Assembly (NCBI GenBank): GCA_011322005.1
Contig: DROE01000207.1
Coordinates: 1 to 7,175, forward strand
Reading direction: 5' to 3'
Source of the DNA: Devosia sp.
GTDB taxonomy: Bacteria > Pseudomonadota > Alphaproteobacteria > Rhizobiales > Devosiaceae
DNA: 7,175 nt
A program made the position numbers and the translations under genes. Below, one piece after another: positions 1-5,029 of the stretch. The first letter of the stretch is position 1; the number at the start of each line of letters is the position of its first letter. The notes beneath the pieces were generated by a model. The model saw only the letters and a program-made list of their open reading frames with translations, searched no databases and was not told the origin of the DNA.

Positions 1-1
1 C

Positions 2-316
2 TATAATCACTTTGAGCCAGAGGAATGGCTAAAAAGAATGCAAGGGGAGGGGCACAGGGTGTGCCTTCGGGCCAATGACGCCAGTTTTGTGCTTCAGGCG
101 ATACGTACCGGCGTGGGTAAGGGTATAGTTCCCGATTTTCTGGCTGCAGGAAAAAGTGACATAACGCGGATTTCCGGCAAGCAGCCGGAATTCGTGCGCA
201 CCCTGAAACTGCTCCATCAGCCTGACATGCGAAAACTGGCGCGCATTGAAGCGGTTGTCACCTGGCTGCTTGATGTGTTCGGGAGTTTGCCGGGAACTCT
301 TGGTCCTGGCCCCTAG
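2..316 (+). CDS. LysR-family transcriptional regulator, C-terminal part (partial)
   Basis: The frame is open from the window edge to a TAG stop, giving 104 residues that are the C-terminal half of an effector-binding domain. The visible signs are RANDASFVLQAIRTGVGKGI followed by VPDFLA, which matches the LysR-family pattern of a strand, an alpha helix and the G-x-G-I-x-x-x-P-x-F-L turn. Near the end comes H-Q-P-D-M-R-K-L-A-R-I-E-A-V-V-T-W-L, the usual final strand and helix of these regulators. The helix-turn-helix and the first effector subdomain lie outside the window, so the target genes and ligand cannot be inferred. The gene converges on the PilZ gene, and the two stop codons share the palindrome CTAG (313-316). 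There is no room for a separate terminator between them. Confidence 0.85.
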   Translation, partial: YNHFEPEEWLKRMQGEGHRVCLRANDASFVLQAIRTGVGKGIVPDFLAAGKSDITRISGKQPEFVRTLKLLHQPDMRKLARIEAVVTWLLDVFGSLPGTLGPGP

Positions 317-945
317 TTGACGCGCAAATTCTGCTGAACGATCGAGAGCATTTTCTGGGTAGAAGTAAATTCAACACCCACCCCGTAGGGGAAATGCCGA
401 ACCACCCGGGCGCGCATGCGGCCCAGGGAAATGGGGGTGCCGATGGCCGGGCGCACCTCCAGGTCGATAGCAGCACCGGACAGGGAAATATCGACGATCT
501 TGCAATCATATTTGCGCCCGTCTTCCAGTACGATCTGCGAATGCCGGTTATCCGGCACCAGCCGGTCGTGCCGCCGGTCTTCAGGCAGGTCAAGTTCATC
601 CTTGTTGGTGAGCCAGGTCAGTTGGGCCGCCATCTTGTCGCGTTTGCGGGGTGATGCCTGCAGGCTCACCTCAAATCCGCCCTCAACCACCTCGCTTATC
701 AGTCCCTCTATGCGCCCGATATGGTCCACATAGGCAATAACCCTCTCGCCCGCCTCGCCTGAAACAGGGGCGATAATTACGGCGTCACCAGGAGACATCT
801 CGGTTACGTGGCAGGGGAATTCACGTTTGTCGCAAAGCATGTAGCGGCCAAGCACGGATATTTTTACGCGCTGAAACCGTGGGCCTTCTATCGGATTGAT
901 AGCGGCATCCGCTCTGAGTTTGGCAATCGCGTTTTCTTTTAGCAT
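313..945 (-). CDS. Tandem PilZ-domain protein, likely c-di-GMP receptor
   Basis: The product is a soluble protein of 210 residues with no membrane segment. The C-terminal PilZ domain (about 122-200) carries both parts of the c-di-GMP motif: R124-x-x-x-R128 and D152-x-S154-x-x-G157 (DISLSGAAI). It ends with the typical V-x-V-E-F strand (GVGVEF, 188-193). The N-terminal half (about 20-112) has a PilZ-like layout (RFQRVKISVLGRYML, then TEMSPGDAVI, then YVDHIGRIEG), but its second motif is degenerate: E replaces D/N, and D replaces the final G. So probably only the second domain binds the nucleotide, and the first may serve dimerisation or partner contact (inference). PilZ proteins usually link c-di-GMP to motility, exopolysaccharide or cell-cycle control. 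A short inverted repeat sits directly before the start codon. The PAS gene lies 83 bases upstream on the same strand, so the two may be co-transcribed. Confidence 0.87.
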   Translation of the reverse strand: MLKENAIAKLRADAAINPIEGPRFQRVKISVLGRYMLCDKREFPCHVTEMSPGDAVIIAPVSGEAGERVIAYVDHIGRIEGLISEVVEGGFEVSLQASPRKRDKMAAQLTWLTNKDELDLPEDRRHDRLVPDNRHSQIVLEDGRKYDCKIVDISLSGAAIDLEVRPAIGTPISLGRMRARVVRHFPYGVGVEFTSTQKMLSIVQQNLRVN

Positions 946-946
946 G

Positions 947-959
947 CCCGGTTTCCGGG
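947..959 (-). promoter_or_regulatory. Small hairpin next to the PilZ start codon
   Basis: On the minus strand CCCGG-AAA-CCGGG forms a 5-bp GC stem with a 3-base loop, one base upstream of the ATG. The only Shine-Dalgarno-like bases (GGAAA) lie inside this stem-loop, so folding could limit ribosome access. This is seen in sequence only; a 5-bp stem can arise by chance. Confidence 0.3.
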
Positions 960-1028
960 GTGATATGTTGCGCTGTCGTTCAGAATAGCGAGCTTTGGTT
1001 AACCATAGGTAAGGGGGGAGGCGAAGGT

Positions 1029-1682
1029 CTAGTTTCTTCCCCCGTCAATGACCGAAAGGTGCGCATAGCGCCGCCCGTCCACCCCGTGAACCTTGACCGG
1101 AACGGAAGCAGCAGCGGAACTTTCCCCAAACACCACGTCCCGTTGCATATGATGTGGGTTCTCGCCGAACCCGTCCTCGCCGACGAGGTCATCGGGCCAG
1201 ATCAGGCGCAAGCCGGTGATGCGTTGTTCAAGAATAGGCTGCGTTCCGAACCAGTAGGGTTCATCTTTCGCGCTGAGGCCGCCCAGAATGCGATTGTTGG
1301 AAGCGCCGTTGTGGCGCAAGGGCAGAAGGACGGTCTCAAACGACACCTTCTTGTTGGATGAACTGGTGCCTTCAAAAGTGATGAGAGCGGCGGCATGGTC
1401 CTCTGTCACAGCCTTTATGAGGGTGGAAACCGCGTCCCGGTCTCTGAGCTGCCAGAGGCCCATGAATGCACGGCCCTTGAGTTCCCGGCAATATGCGGAG
1501 CACAGATGCGAGCCTGCGAGGCGAAAAGAAAAGTCCCGGCCCTGGTCAGCCTCAAGGATAAACGTGTTCGACAATGCGCTGCGAATCTTTGTCGGGTCGA
1601 CATTGCGACGCTCCGGTGCGCTGCGTGCGCCGCGCAGATTGTTCCAGTATGAAAAAAGAATTCTCGTCGATTCCAACTGCAT
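1029..1682 (-). CDS. PAS domain protein (PAS_5 type)
   Basis: The product is a soluble protein of 217 residues of the PAS_5 kind that is common in alphaproteobacteria. Visible family marks in order are Y12-W13, L16-R17-G18, P23-E24-R25, D29-P30, FILEAD (41-46), F53-R54-L55-A56-G57, R66-E67-L68-K69-G70 and W77, followed by a second part that continues the fold to about residue 140. No kinase, GGDEF, EAL or DNA-binding domain is attached, so it probably acts as a sensor or adaptor that binds a small ligand or a partner protein. The ligand cannot be read from the sequence. The ATG at 1682 is the first Met and gives the complete conserved N-terminus; the ribosome site before it is weak (GGGGCA). 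It is divergent from the rhomboid gene across 194 bases and lies upstream of the PilZ gene in the same direction. That order fits a small signalling unit, but co-function is an inference. Confidence 0.82.
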   Translation of the reverse strand: MQLESTRILFSYWNNLRGARSAPERRNVDPTKIRSALSNTFILEADQGRDFSFRLAGSHLCSAYCRELKGRAFMGLWQLRDRDAVSTLIKAVTEDHAAALITFEGTSSSNKKVSFETVLLPLRHNGASNNRILGGLSAKDEPYWFGTQPILEQRITGLRLIWPDDLVGEDGFGENPHHMQRDVVFGESSAAASVPVKVHGVDGRRYAHLSVIDGGRN

Positions 1683-1707
1683 ATCTGCCCCGTAAAATTT
1701 TTGTGCC

Positions 1708-1732
1708 CCGAAACTGGTTTCATTCGTTTCGG
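1708..1732. promoter_or_regulatory. Inverted repeat, possible operator upstream of the PAS gene
   Basis: CCGAAAC (1708-1714) and GTTTCGG (1726-1732) form perfect 7-base arms separated by 11 bases. A further GTTTC (1717-1721) lies in the spacer, so GAAAC also pairs locally as GAAAC-TG-GTTTC. The site begins 26 bases upstream of the PAS start codon, where a regulator could bind. No known factor is recognised. Confidence 0.25.
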
Positions 1733-1787
1733 ATGTCCCTTCTGGTTGTGCCGGTTATTTTGTCAAAAGCCCGGGCAAAAAGCGCCA

Positions 1788-1802
1788 TTAAACATTGGTT
1801 AA
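1788..1802. promoter_or_regulatory. CtrA-type box TTAA-N7-TTAA
   Basis: The sequence TTAA-ACATTGG-TTAA is an exact match to the full CtrA recognition pattern known from Caulobacter and other alphaproteobacteria. A third TTAA follows three bases later (1805-1808). It lies in the gap between the divergent PAS and rhomboid genes, ending 74 bases before the rhomboid GTG, a sensible position for a regulator. It is the only TTAA-N7-TTAA I found in the window. Binding by CtrA is inferred from the motif alone. Confidence 0.5.
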
Positions 1803-1863
1803 GGTTAACGGGTGCGCTTGCTGTTGAAAAGATCGGGGGAGTGGGGCAAAACTCGCGCCAGAT

Positions 1864-1869
1864 AAGGAG
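1864..1869 (+). promoter_or_regulatory. Ribosome binding site that fixes the rhomboid start
   Basis: AAGGAG lies 7 bases before the GTG at 1877. It is the strongest ribosome site in this region and decides that the rhomboid gene begins at this GTG rather than at an upstream ATG in the same open frame (the frame is open back to 1574 and beyond the PAS start). Confidence 0.7.
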
Positions 1870-1875
1870 TAAAAT

Positions 1876-1884
1876 TGTGGATAA
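1876..1884 (-). promoter_or_regulatory. Perfect DnaA-box 9-mer at the rhomboid start codon
   Basis: TGTGGATAA is the exact complement of the strong DnaA box TTATCCACA. It overlaps the rhomboid GTG start codon and its next two codons. No cluster of further boxes or AT-rich unwinding element is seen, so this is not an origin. It could be a regulatory DnaA site or chance. Confidence 0.3.
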
Positions 1885-2620
1885 CCGCCCCCAGGCCCGC
1901 CCAAAAGAAGATGATGGTCGCGAGCCGGTTTTTCTGTTGCCGGGGAGCGTCGCCATTCTGGTACTGCTCATGGTTGTGATTTTTGCCGCTTACGAGTTTG
2001 CGCTCGACGCGGATGGCAAATTGAACCTGTTGATCTGGCTTGGATTTTTGCCCGTCCGGCTGGTTGACGCCGCCAGCCTTCCGGGTGGAATGCTGCCGCT
2101 GCTGTGGACGCCGGTTACCCATGCCTTTTTGCACGGAAGCTGGGCCCATGTGTTGCTGAACGTTGCCTGGCTGGCCATTTTTGCAACGCCCGTTGCCCGG
2201 CGCTATGGCGGGGTGGTGATGGTTGCAATGTTTCTGGTGAGCAGTGTTGCGGGCGCGCTGTTCTACGCTGTGTTGCAACTCAACGACATTCACATTCTGA
2301 TTGGCGCATCGGGAGGAGTTGCCGGGCTGACCGGCGCTGCCATGCGCTTTATTTTTGAGCCCGCACAGGCGGTACGAAACCCCGGAACCGGCGAGGTGAC
2401 ATTGTACGCCCCCAAACTGGCGGGCATGGGCGAAATGTGGAGCAATGTTCGCACCCGGACCTTTACCTTTTTCTGGCTGGGCATAAATCTGGCGATACCG
2501 GTCTATGACTATTTTGTCGCCGCCAGCCCCTCCCAGATTGCCTGGCAGGCCCATATCGGGGGTTTTCTTTTTGGTTTGATATTGCCCTCGCTGGCGGAAC
2601 GTATGCTCAGGCGTAGGTAG
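1877..2620 (+). CDS. Rhomboid-family intramembrane serine protease
   Basis: The product has 247 residues from a GTG start with AAGGAG 7 bases upstream. It is an inner-membrane protein with a charged N-terminal tail (1-17), a first helix at about 22-42 and five further helices between about 88 and 240. The rhomboid active-site parts are complete: H91-V-L-L-N95 in helix 2, the nucleophile S145 in G143-A-S-G146 in helix 4, and H226 in QAHIGGF in helix 6. It should therefore be an active protease that cuts transmembrane substrates, which cannot be named here. A polar stretch of roughly 38 residues (159-197) separates helices 4 and 5, longer than in the compact GlpG core. The start codon overlaps a DnaA-box 9-mer, and a CtrA-type box lies about 75 bases upstream. 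Its stop is 6 bases from the end of the convergent SnoaL-like gene, with no terminator between them. Confidence 0.9.
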   Translation: MDNRPQARPKEDDGREPVFLLPGSVAILVLLMVVIFAAYEFALDADGKLNLLIWLGFLPVRLVDAASLPGGMLPLLWTPVTHAFLHGSWAHVLLNVAWLAIFATPVARRYGGVVMVAMFLVSSVAGALFYAVLQLNDIHILIGASGGVAGLTGAAMRFIFEPAQAVRNPGTGEVTLYAPKLAGMGEMWSNVRTRTFTFFWLGINLAIPVYDYFVAASPSQIAWQAHIGGFLFGLILPSLAERMLRRR

Positions 2621-2626
2621 AGAGGG

Positions 2627-3019
2627 CTAAAACATCGTGTTGTCATGGGCACTTGTGGCAGGAACTTCCTGCAATACATCCCAATGCTCAACGATTTTTC
2701 CTCCGTCATCAAGACGGAAAATGTCGATGCCGGCATAGTCCCCGTCGCCCGGCCAGCTCTGGTGACAGTGCAAAACCACAAGGTTTCCTTCAGCGACAAC
2801 CCGCTTGAAACTCACGGATTTTCCCGGATATTCCCGCGCCATCTTTTCGAAATAGGCGATGAAGTTTTCCTTGCCGTCGGCCACGTGGGGATTGTGCTGG
2901 ACATACTCAGCACCCGCATAAAGCTCGATGGCTTGTCGCGGCTTGCACTGGTTGAACATCAGGTCGTAGAAGGCTTTGACATTTTTCTTGTTTGTTTCCA
3001 GGATGGGCAAATTCACCAT
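2627..3019 (-). CDS. SnoaL-like / NTF2-fold protein
   Basis: The product has 130 residues and a single NTF2-like domain of the small SnoaL-related family annotated as predicted aldol-condensation or polyketide-cyclase-like proteins. Conserved marks in order are F17-Y18-D19, the Y39-V-Q-H-N-P44 strand, D48-G49-K50, F71-K-R-V-V-A-E-G78, H84-C-H-Q87, the D-Y-A-G-I-D-I-F run (94-101), G107-K-I-V-E-H-W-D-V-L-Q117 and the C-terminal N127-T-M-F130. His and Asp residues in these runs line the cavity in this fold, but no substrate is established and the family name should not be taken as a reaction. The ATG lies 3 bases after the hisI stop (TGA-GGG-ATG), so it is the last gene of the folE-hisI operon and probably relies on translational coupling. 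No signal peptide is seen, so it is cytoplasmic. Confidence 0.85.
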   Translation of the reverse strand: MVNLPILETNKKNVKAFYDLMFNQCKPRQAIELYAGAEYVQHNPHVADGKENFIAYFEKMAREYPGKSVSFKRVVAEGNLVVLHCHQSWPGDGDYAGIDIFRLDDGGKIVEHWDVLQEVPATSAHDNTMF

Positions 3020-3022
3020 CCC

Positions 3023-3475
3023 TCAGCTTTTGTAAACTTCACCCGGGTCAAACAGTGGGGGATTTGCGTCCCGGACCAGCGAAACATCGCCTTTTTTGCT
3101 CACAACTTTGCGAAAAAAGCAGCTTTTGTTGCCGGTGTGACAGGCCGCACCGCGACCCATCTGCTCGACCTTGAGCAACAGCACGTCCTGGTCGCAATCG
3201 GTGCGCATTTCAATGAGTTTCTGGGTTTCGCCGGAGGTCTCGCCCTTTTTCCACAGGCTTCTGCGCGAGCGCGAATAATAGTGAACAATACCGGTATCAA
3301 GCGTCAGCGCCAGCGCCTCCTTGTTCATATAGGCAACCATCAGCACCTCGTTGCTGGCGGCCTCGGCGGCGATTGCCAGAATAAGCCCTGTCTCGTCAAA
3401 GACAGGCGCAAAATCGGTCCCGTTTTCGCGCTGTTCCGTGCTCAAACCGCTTGGCGTCTTGAACCTTTCGGCCAT
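3023..3475 (-). CDS. hisI: Phosphoribosyl-AMP cyclohydrolase
   Basis: This is the third step of histidine synthesis: it hydrolyses the N1-C6 bond of phosphoribosyl-AMP to give the open-ring ProFAR precursor. The protein has 150 residues, the single-function form without a fused HisE pyrophosphohydrolase. The active-site signatures are all present: V44-L-M-V-A-Y-M-N51, H65-Y-Y-S-R-S-R71, L74-W-K-K-G-E-T-S-G82, the metal-binding D93-C94-D95-x-D97, and A111-C112-H113-T-G115 with S-C119-F. C94, C112 and C119 are the expected zinc ligands, and D93, D95 and D97 the expected magnesium ligands. A GGAG ribosome site lies 6 bases before the ATG, in the 12-base gap after folE, so it is the second gene of the operon. 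It lies apart from any other his gene in this window, which is common in alphaproteobacteria. Confidence 0.96.
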   Translation of the reverse strand: MAERFKTPSGLSTEQRENGTDFAPVFDETGLILAIAAEAASNEVLMVAYMNKEALALTLDTGIVHYYSRSRRSLWKKGETSGETQKLIEMRTDCDQDVLLLKVEQMGRGAACHTGNKSCFFRKVVSKKGDVSLVRDANPPLFDPGEVYKS

Positions 3476-3487
3476 GTTCTGCTCCGG

Positions 3488-4111
3488 CTATTTCTGGTGC
3501 ACCATGGCAAAAAAACGGTCACGCTCGGATGAATCATCGGCAAAAACACCGCTGAAGCGCTGGGTGACGGTTGTTGCGCCGGGGGTGCGCACCCCGCGCA
3601 TGGACATGCACATATGTTCCGCTTCAATCAGCACGGCAACGCCCCGAGGGTTCAGGTGCTCGTTGATGGAGTCCGTTATCTGGGCGGTGAGGTTTTCCTG
3701 AGTCTGGAAACGCCGGGCAAAAACATTGGTCAGGCGCACCAGTTTGGACAGTCCCACCACGCCCTCGAGGGGAAGATAGGCGATGTGAACATGCCCGAAA
3801 AACGGCACCATATGGTGTTCGCAATGGCTGTAAAAAGGAATATCCTTGACCAGAACGATGTCGTCATAACCGCCAATTTCGGTAAAGACCTTGCCCAGAA
3901 TTTTGCGCGGACACTGCTCGTAACCCGCGAACAATTCCTGATAGGATTTTGCCACCCGGGCAGGGGTTTCGGACATGCCTTCGCGTTCGGGGTTGTCACC
4001 GGCCCAGGCGATGAGCGTTTTGACCGCCGCTTCCACCTCTTCGGGGGAAGGACGCACTGGCGCAACCGAAGCGATTTCCGCCTTGGAGTTTTTGTTCAAA
4101 CATGCGTCCAT
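3488..4111 (-). CDS. folE: GTP cyclohydrolase I
   Basis: This enzyme converts GTP to dihydroneopterin triphosphate, the entry step to folates and pterins, and works as a decamer in the cytoplasm. From the ATG at 4111 it has 207 residues. The type IA zinc site is intact: C97, H100 and C168 (E. coli Cys110, His113, Cys181), with the catalytic histidines H99 and H166 in S-H-C-E-H-H-M and A-E-H-M-C-M-S-M-R. Other family runs are P41-E-R-E-G, E48-T-P-A-R, G120-L-S-K and R134-F-Q-T-Q-E-N. An in-frame ATG at 4153 would add 14 residues. I prefer 4111 because GGAG lies 7 bases before it, related rhizobial proteins begin with M-D-A as here, and the predicted promoter would leave the 4153 start only about 11 bases of leader. 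It heads the folE-hisI-SnoaL operon and is divergent from the Fe-S scaffold gene. Confidence 0.95.
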   Translation of the reverse strand: MDACLNKNSKAEIASVAPVRPSPEEVEAAVKTLIAWAGDNPEREGMSETPARVAKSYQELFAGYEQCPRKILGKVFTEIGGYDDIVLVKDIPFYSHCEHHMVPFFGHVHIAYLPLEGVVGLSKLVRLTNVFARRFQTQENLTAQITDSINEHLNPRGVAVLIEAEHMCMSMRGVRTPGATTVTQRFSGVFADDSSERDRFFAMVHQK

Positions 4112-4145
4112 CGTCGCGCTCCGCGTCGGGCAGGGATATATCGGC

Positions 4146-4174
4146 CCTGACATTTTGTTCCAGTCCCCCTATAT
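4146..4174 (+). promoter_or_regulatory. Promoter of the Fe-S scaffold-yidD genes
   Basis: On the plus strand CCTGAC (4146-4151) and CTATAT (4169-4174) are separated by exactly 17 bases, matching the CTTGAC-N17-CTATAT consensus at 5 of 6 and 6 of 6 positions. The -10 overlaps the folE -10 on the other strand inside the 12-base palindrome CCCTATATAGGG (4167-4178). Transcription would start near 4181, about 39 bases before the preferred ATG at 4220. Confidence 0.55.
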
Positions 4175-4199
4175 AGGGCGAGGTTGAGCAAACGCCAAG
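4171..4199 (-). promoter_or_regulatory. folE operon promoter
   Basis: On the minus strand CTTGGC (plus 4194-4199) and CTATAT (plus 4171-4176) are separated by exactly 17 bases. The alphaproteobacterial housekeeping consensus is CTTGAC-N17-CTATAT, so the -35 matches 5 of 6 and the -10 matches 6 of 6. Transcription would start near 4164, giving folE a leader of about 50 bases to the ATG at 4111. Confidence 0.6.
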
Positions 4200-4219
4200 C
4201 AAACAAAAATGTGAGCCTG

Positions 4220-4660
4220 ATGGAACTGTCTGACCTTTATTCCCGGGAAATTATCAGAATTGCGGGGCGGCTGTCCCCTGAAAACCGCTTGAAATCACCT
4301 GACGCCAGCGCCCGGCGCGCCTCGCGCATCTGCGGCTCGGTGGTCGAGGTGGATATAAAAATGGGCGACGGGAAAGTGTCCGAATACGGGCAGGAGGTCA
4401 ACGCCTGCGCGCTGGGACAGACCGCGGCCTCGATTATGGCCGAACATATTGTGGGCTCGACGCCTGATGAATTGCGCACCCTGCGCCATCAGGTCGAGGC
4501 AATGCTCAAGGAAAACGGCCCCCCTCCGACCGGCAAATGGGCAGATATAAAATATCTGGAGCCGGTGCGGGACTTTGCCCCCCGGCACGCCTCGGTGATG
4601 CTGGTGTTCAACGCGGTTGTTGAGGCTCTTGATAAAATCTCTGCCCCGGTAGCCACCTGA
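4220..4660 (+). CDS. NifU/IscU-related iron-sulfur cluster assembly scaffold
   Basis: The product has 146 residues over the whole NifU N-terminal/IscU fold: LYSREIIRIAGRL (6-18), R36-I-C38-G-S-V-V-E-V-D-I-K-M48, N61-A-C63-A-L-G-Q67, A-S-I-M-A (70-74), L96-K-E-N-G100, Y112-L-E-P-V-R-D118 and R122-H-A-S125. Such proteins hold a nascent Fe-S cluster for transfer. Two of the three usual ligand cysteines are present (C38, C63). The third, found after a His in IscU (H-C), is replaced: the sequence is H123-A124. The Asp that follows the first cysteine in IscU (C-x-D) is also absent (C-G-S). It is thus the divergent alphaproteobacterial relative rather than IscU itself. Frames upstream also allow GTG 4211 and TTG 4184. 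I chose ATG 4220 because family members begin just before this D-L/I-Y run and because TTG 4184 would lie almost at the predicted transcription start. The stop overlaps yidD by one base. Confidence 0.88.
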   Translation: MELSDLYSREIIRIAGRLSPENRLKSPDASARRASRICGSVVEVDIKMGDGKVSEYGQEVNACALGQTAASIMAEHIVGSTPDELRTLRHQVEAMLKENGPPPTGKWADIKYLEPVRDFAPRHASVMLVFNAVVEALDKISAPVAT

Positions 4661-4968
4661 TGGAGCTGTTGCGCCGACTGGGTTTCCTTTTGGACCTGCC
4701 GTTCAAACTTGTCGCGGTGGGTCTGATTACCATCTACCGCTACACGCTTTCCGCCATTGCCGGGCGCGCGTGCCGCCATCTGCCCACCTGTTCGGAGTTC
4801 ACCCGCGATGCAATCTGGCGTTTTGGTTTCTGGGCCGGAGGGTGGATGGGGGCAGCCCGACTTTTTCGCTGTCGTCCCGGTGGAAGCCACGGTTATGACC
4901 CGGTTCCAGAGGAAAAGCCGCAAAACGCGCGCTGGTATCTGCCCTGGACCTACGGGCGCTGGAAATAG
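4660..4968 (+). CDS. yidD: Membrane protein insertion efficiency factor YidD
   Basis: This small protein of 102 residues sits at the inner membrane and assists YidC-dependent insertion. Family marks are I25-Y-R-Y-T-L-S31, C38-R-H-L-P-T-C44-S-E-F, D50-A-I, G60-G-W-M-G-A-A-R67, R70-C71-R-P73 and H77-G-Y-D-P-V-P83, with all three conserved cysteines present. The amphipathic N-terminal stretch (2-28) probably lies along the membrane. The start codon overlaps the stop of the scaffold gene (TGATG), so translation is likely coupled; there is no good ribosome site of its own. In many bacteria yidD lies beside rpmH-rnpA-yidC; here it is in the alternative place between the scaffold gene and thrS. The C-terminal W-Y-L-P-W-T-Y-G-R-W tail is aromatic and basic. 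Confidence 0.95.
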   Translation: MELLRRLGFLLDLPFKLVAVGLITIYRYTLSAIAGRACRHLPTCSEFTRDAIWRFGFWAGGWMGAARLFRCRPGGSHGYDPVPEEKPQNARWYLPWTYGRWK

Positions 4969-4986
4969 TTGTCTTTTGGTGTTAAC

Positions 4987-5029
4987 GAAGCGTGCCTGGC
5001 CGGGACTTCTCCCGGCTTTTGAGCGCTTC
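4987..5029 (+). terminator. Nested hairpin between yidD and thrS (terminator or thrS leader element)
   Basis: The inner hairpin is GCCGGGA (4999-5005), loop CTTC, TCCCGGC (5010-5016), followed by TTTT (5017-5020): a 7-bp GC-rich stem with a short U-run, as in an intrinsic terminator. An outer pair, GAAGCG (4987-4992) with CGCTTC (5024-5029), encloses it, and CCCTTTT follows at 5029-5035. The whole structure lies 19-61 bases after the yidD stop and ends 11 bases before the thrS ribosome site GGAG (5041-5044). It could end the scaffold-yidD transcript, or act as an attenuator or translation control element for thrS. No clear thrS promoter is visible in the gap, which leaves read-through possible. 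Confidence 0.5.

Noticed and set aside
996..1005. TGGTTAACCA palindrome between the PAS and PilZ genes as a CtrA site
   Set aside because: Only one TTAA half-site is present; no second TTAA lies 7 bases away on either side.
1574..1876. N-terminal extension of about 100 residues on the rhomboid gene
   Set aside because: It would run antisense through the start of the PAS gene and the regulatory gap. AAGGAG 7 bases before GTG 1877 and the membrane-protein layout fit the shorter form.
1783..1890. A replication origin suggested by the CtrA and DnaA motifs
   Set aside because: There is one box only, no AT-rich unwinding stretch, and none of the genes usually found beside alphaproteobacterial origins.
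1805..2554. Open frame of 249 codons opposite the rhomboid gene
   Set aside because: Its translation is rich in G, N, Q and H without domain character, and the rhomboid frame carries all catalytic residues and a strong ribosome site.
3246..3255. TTTTCCACA inside hisI as a second DnaA box
   Set aside because: It has one mismatch, lies in conserved coding sequence, and is far from the perfect 9-mer, so there is no cluster.
2645..3532. Long open frame (295 codons) on the plus strand across the SnoaL-like and hisI genes
   Set aside because: It is antisense to two genes with clear conserved motifs, its translation resembles no family, and GC-rich codon use readily leaves such frames open.
3614..4150. 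Open frame of 178 codons opposite folE
   Set aside because: It is antisense to a complete GTP cyclohydrolase I with all zinc ligands; no ribosome site or known motif is seen.
4112..4153. 14-residue N-terminal extension of folE from ATG 4153
   Set aside because: It has no good ribosome site, would leave a leader of about 11 bases from the predicted promoter, and lacks the M-D-A start seen from ATG 4111; it cannot be fully excluded.
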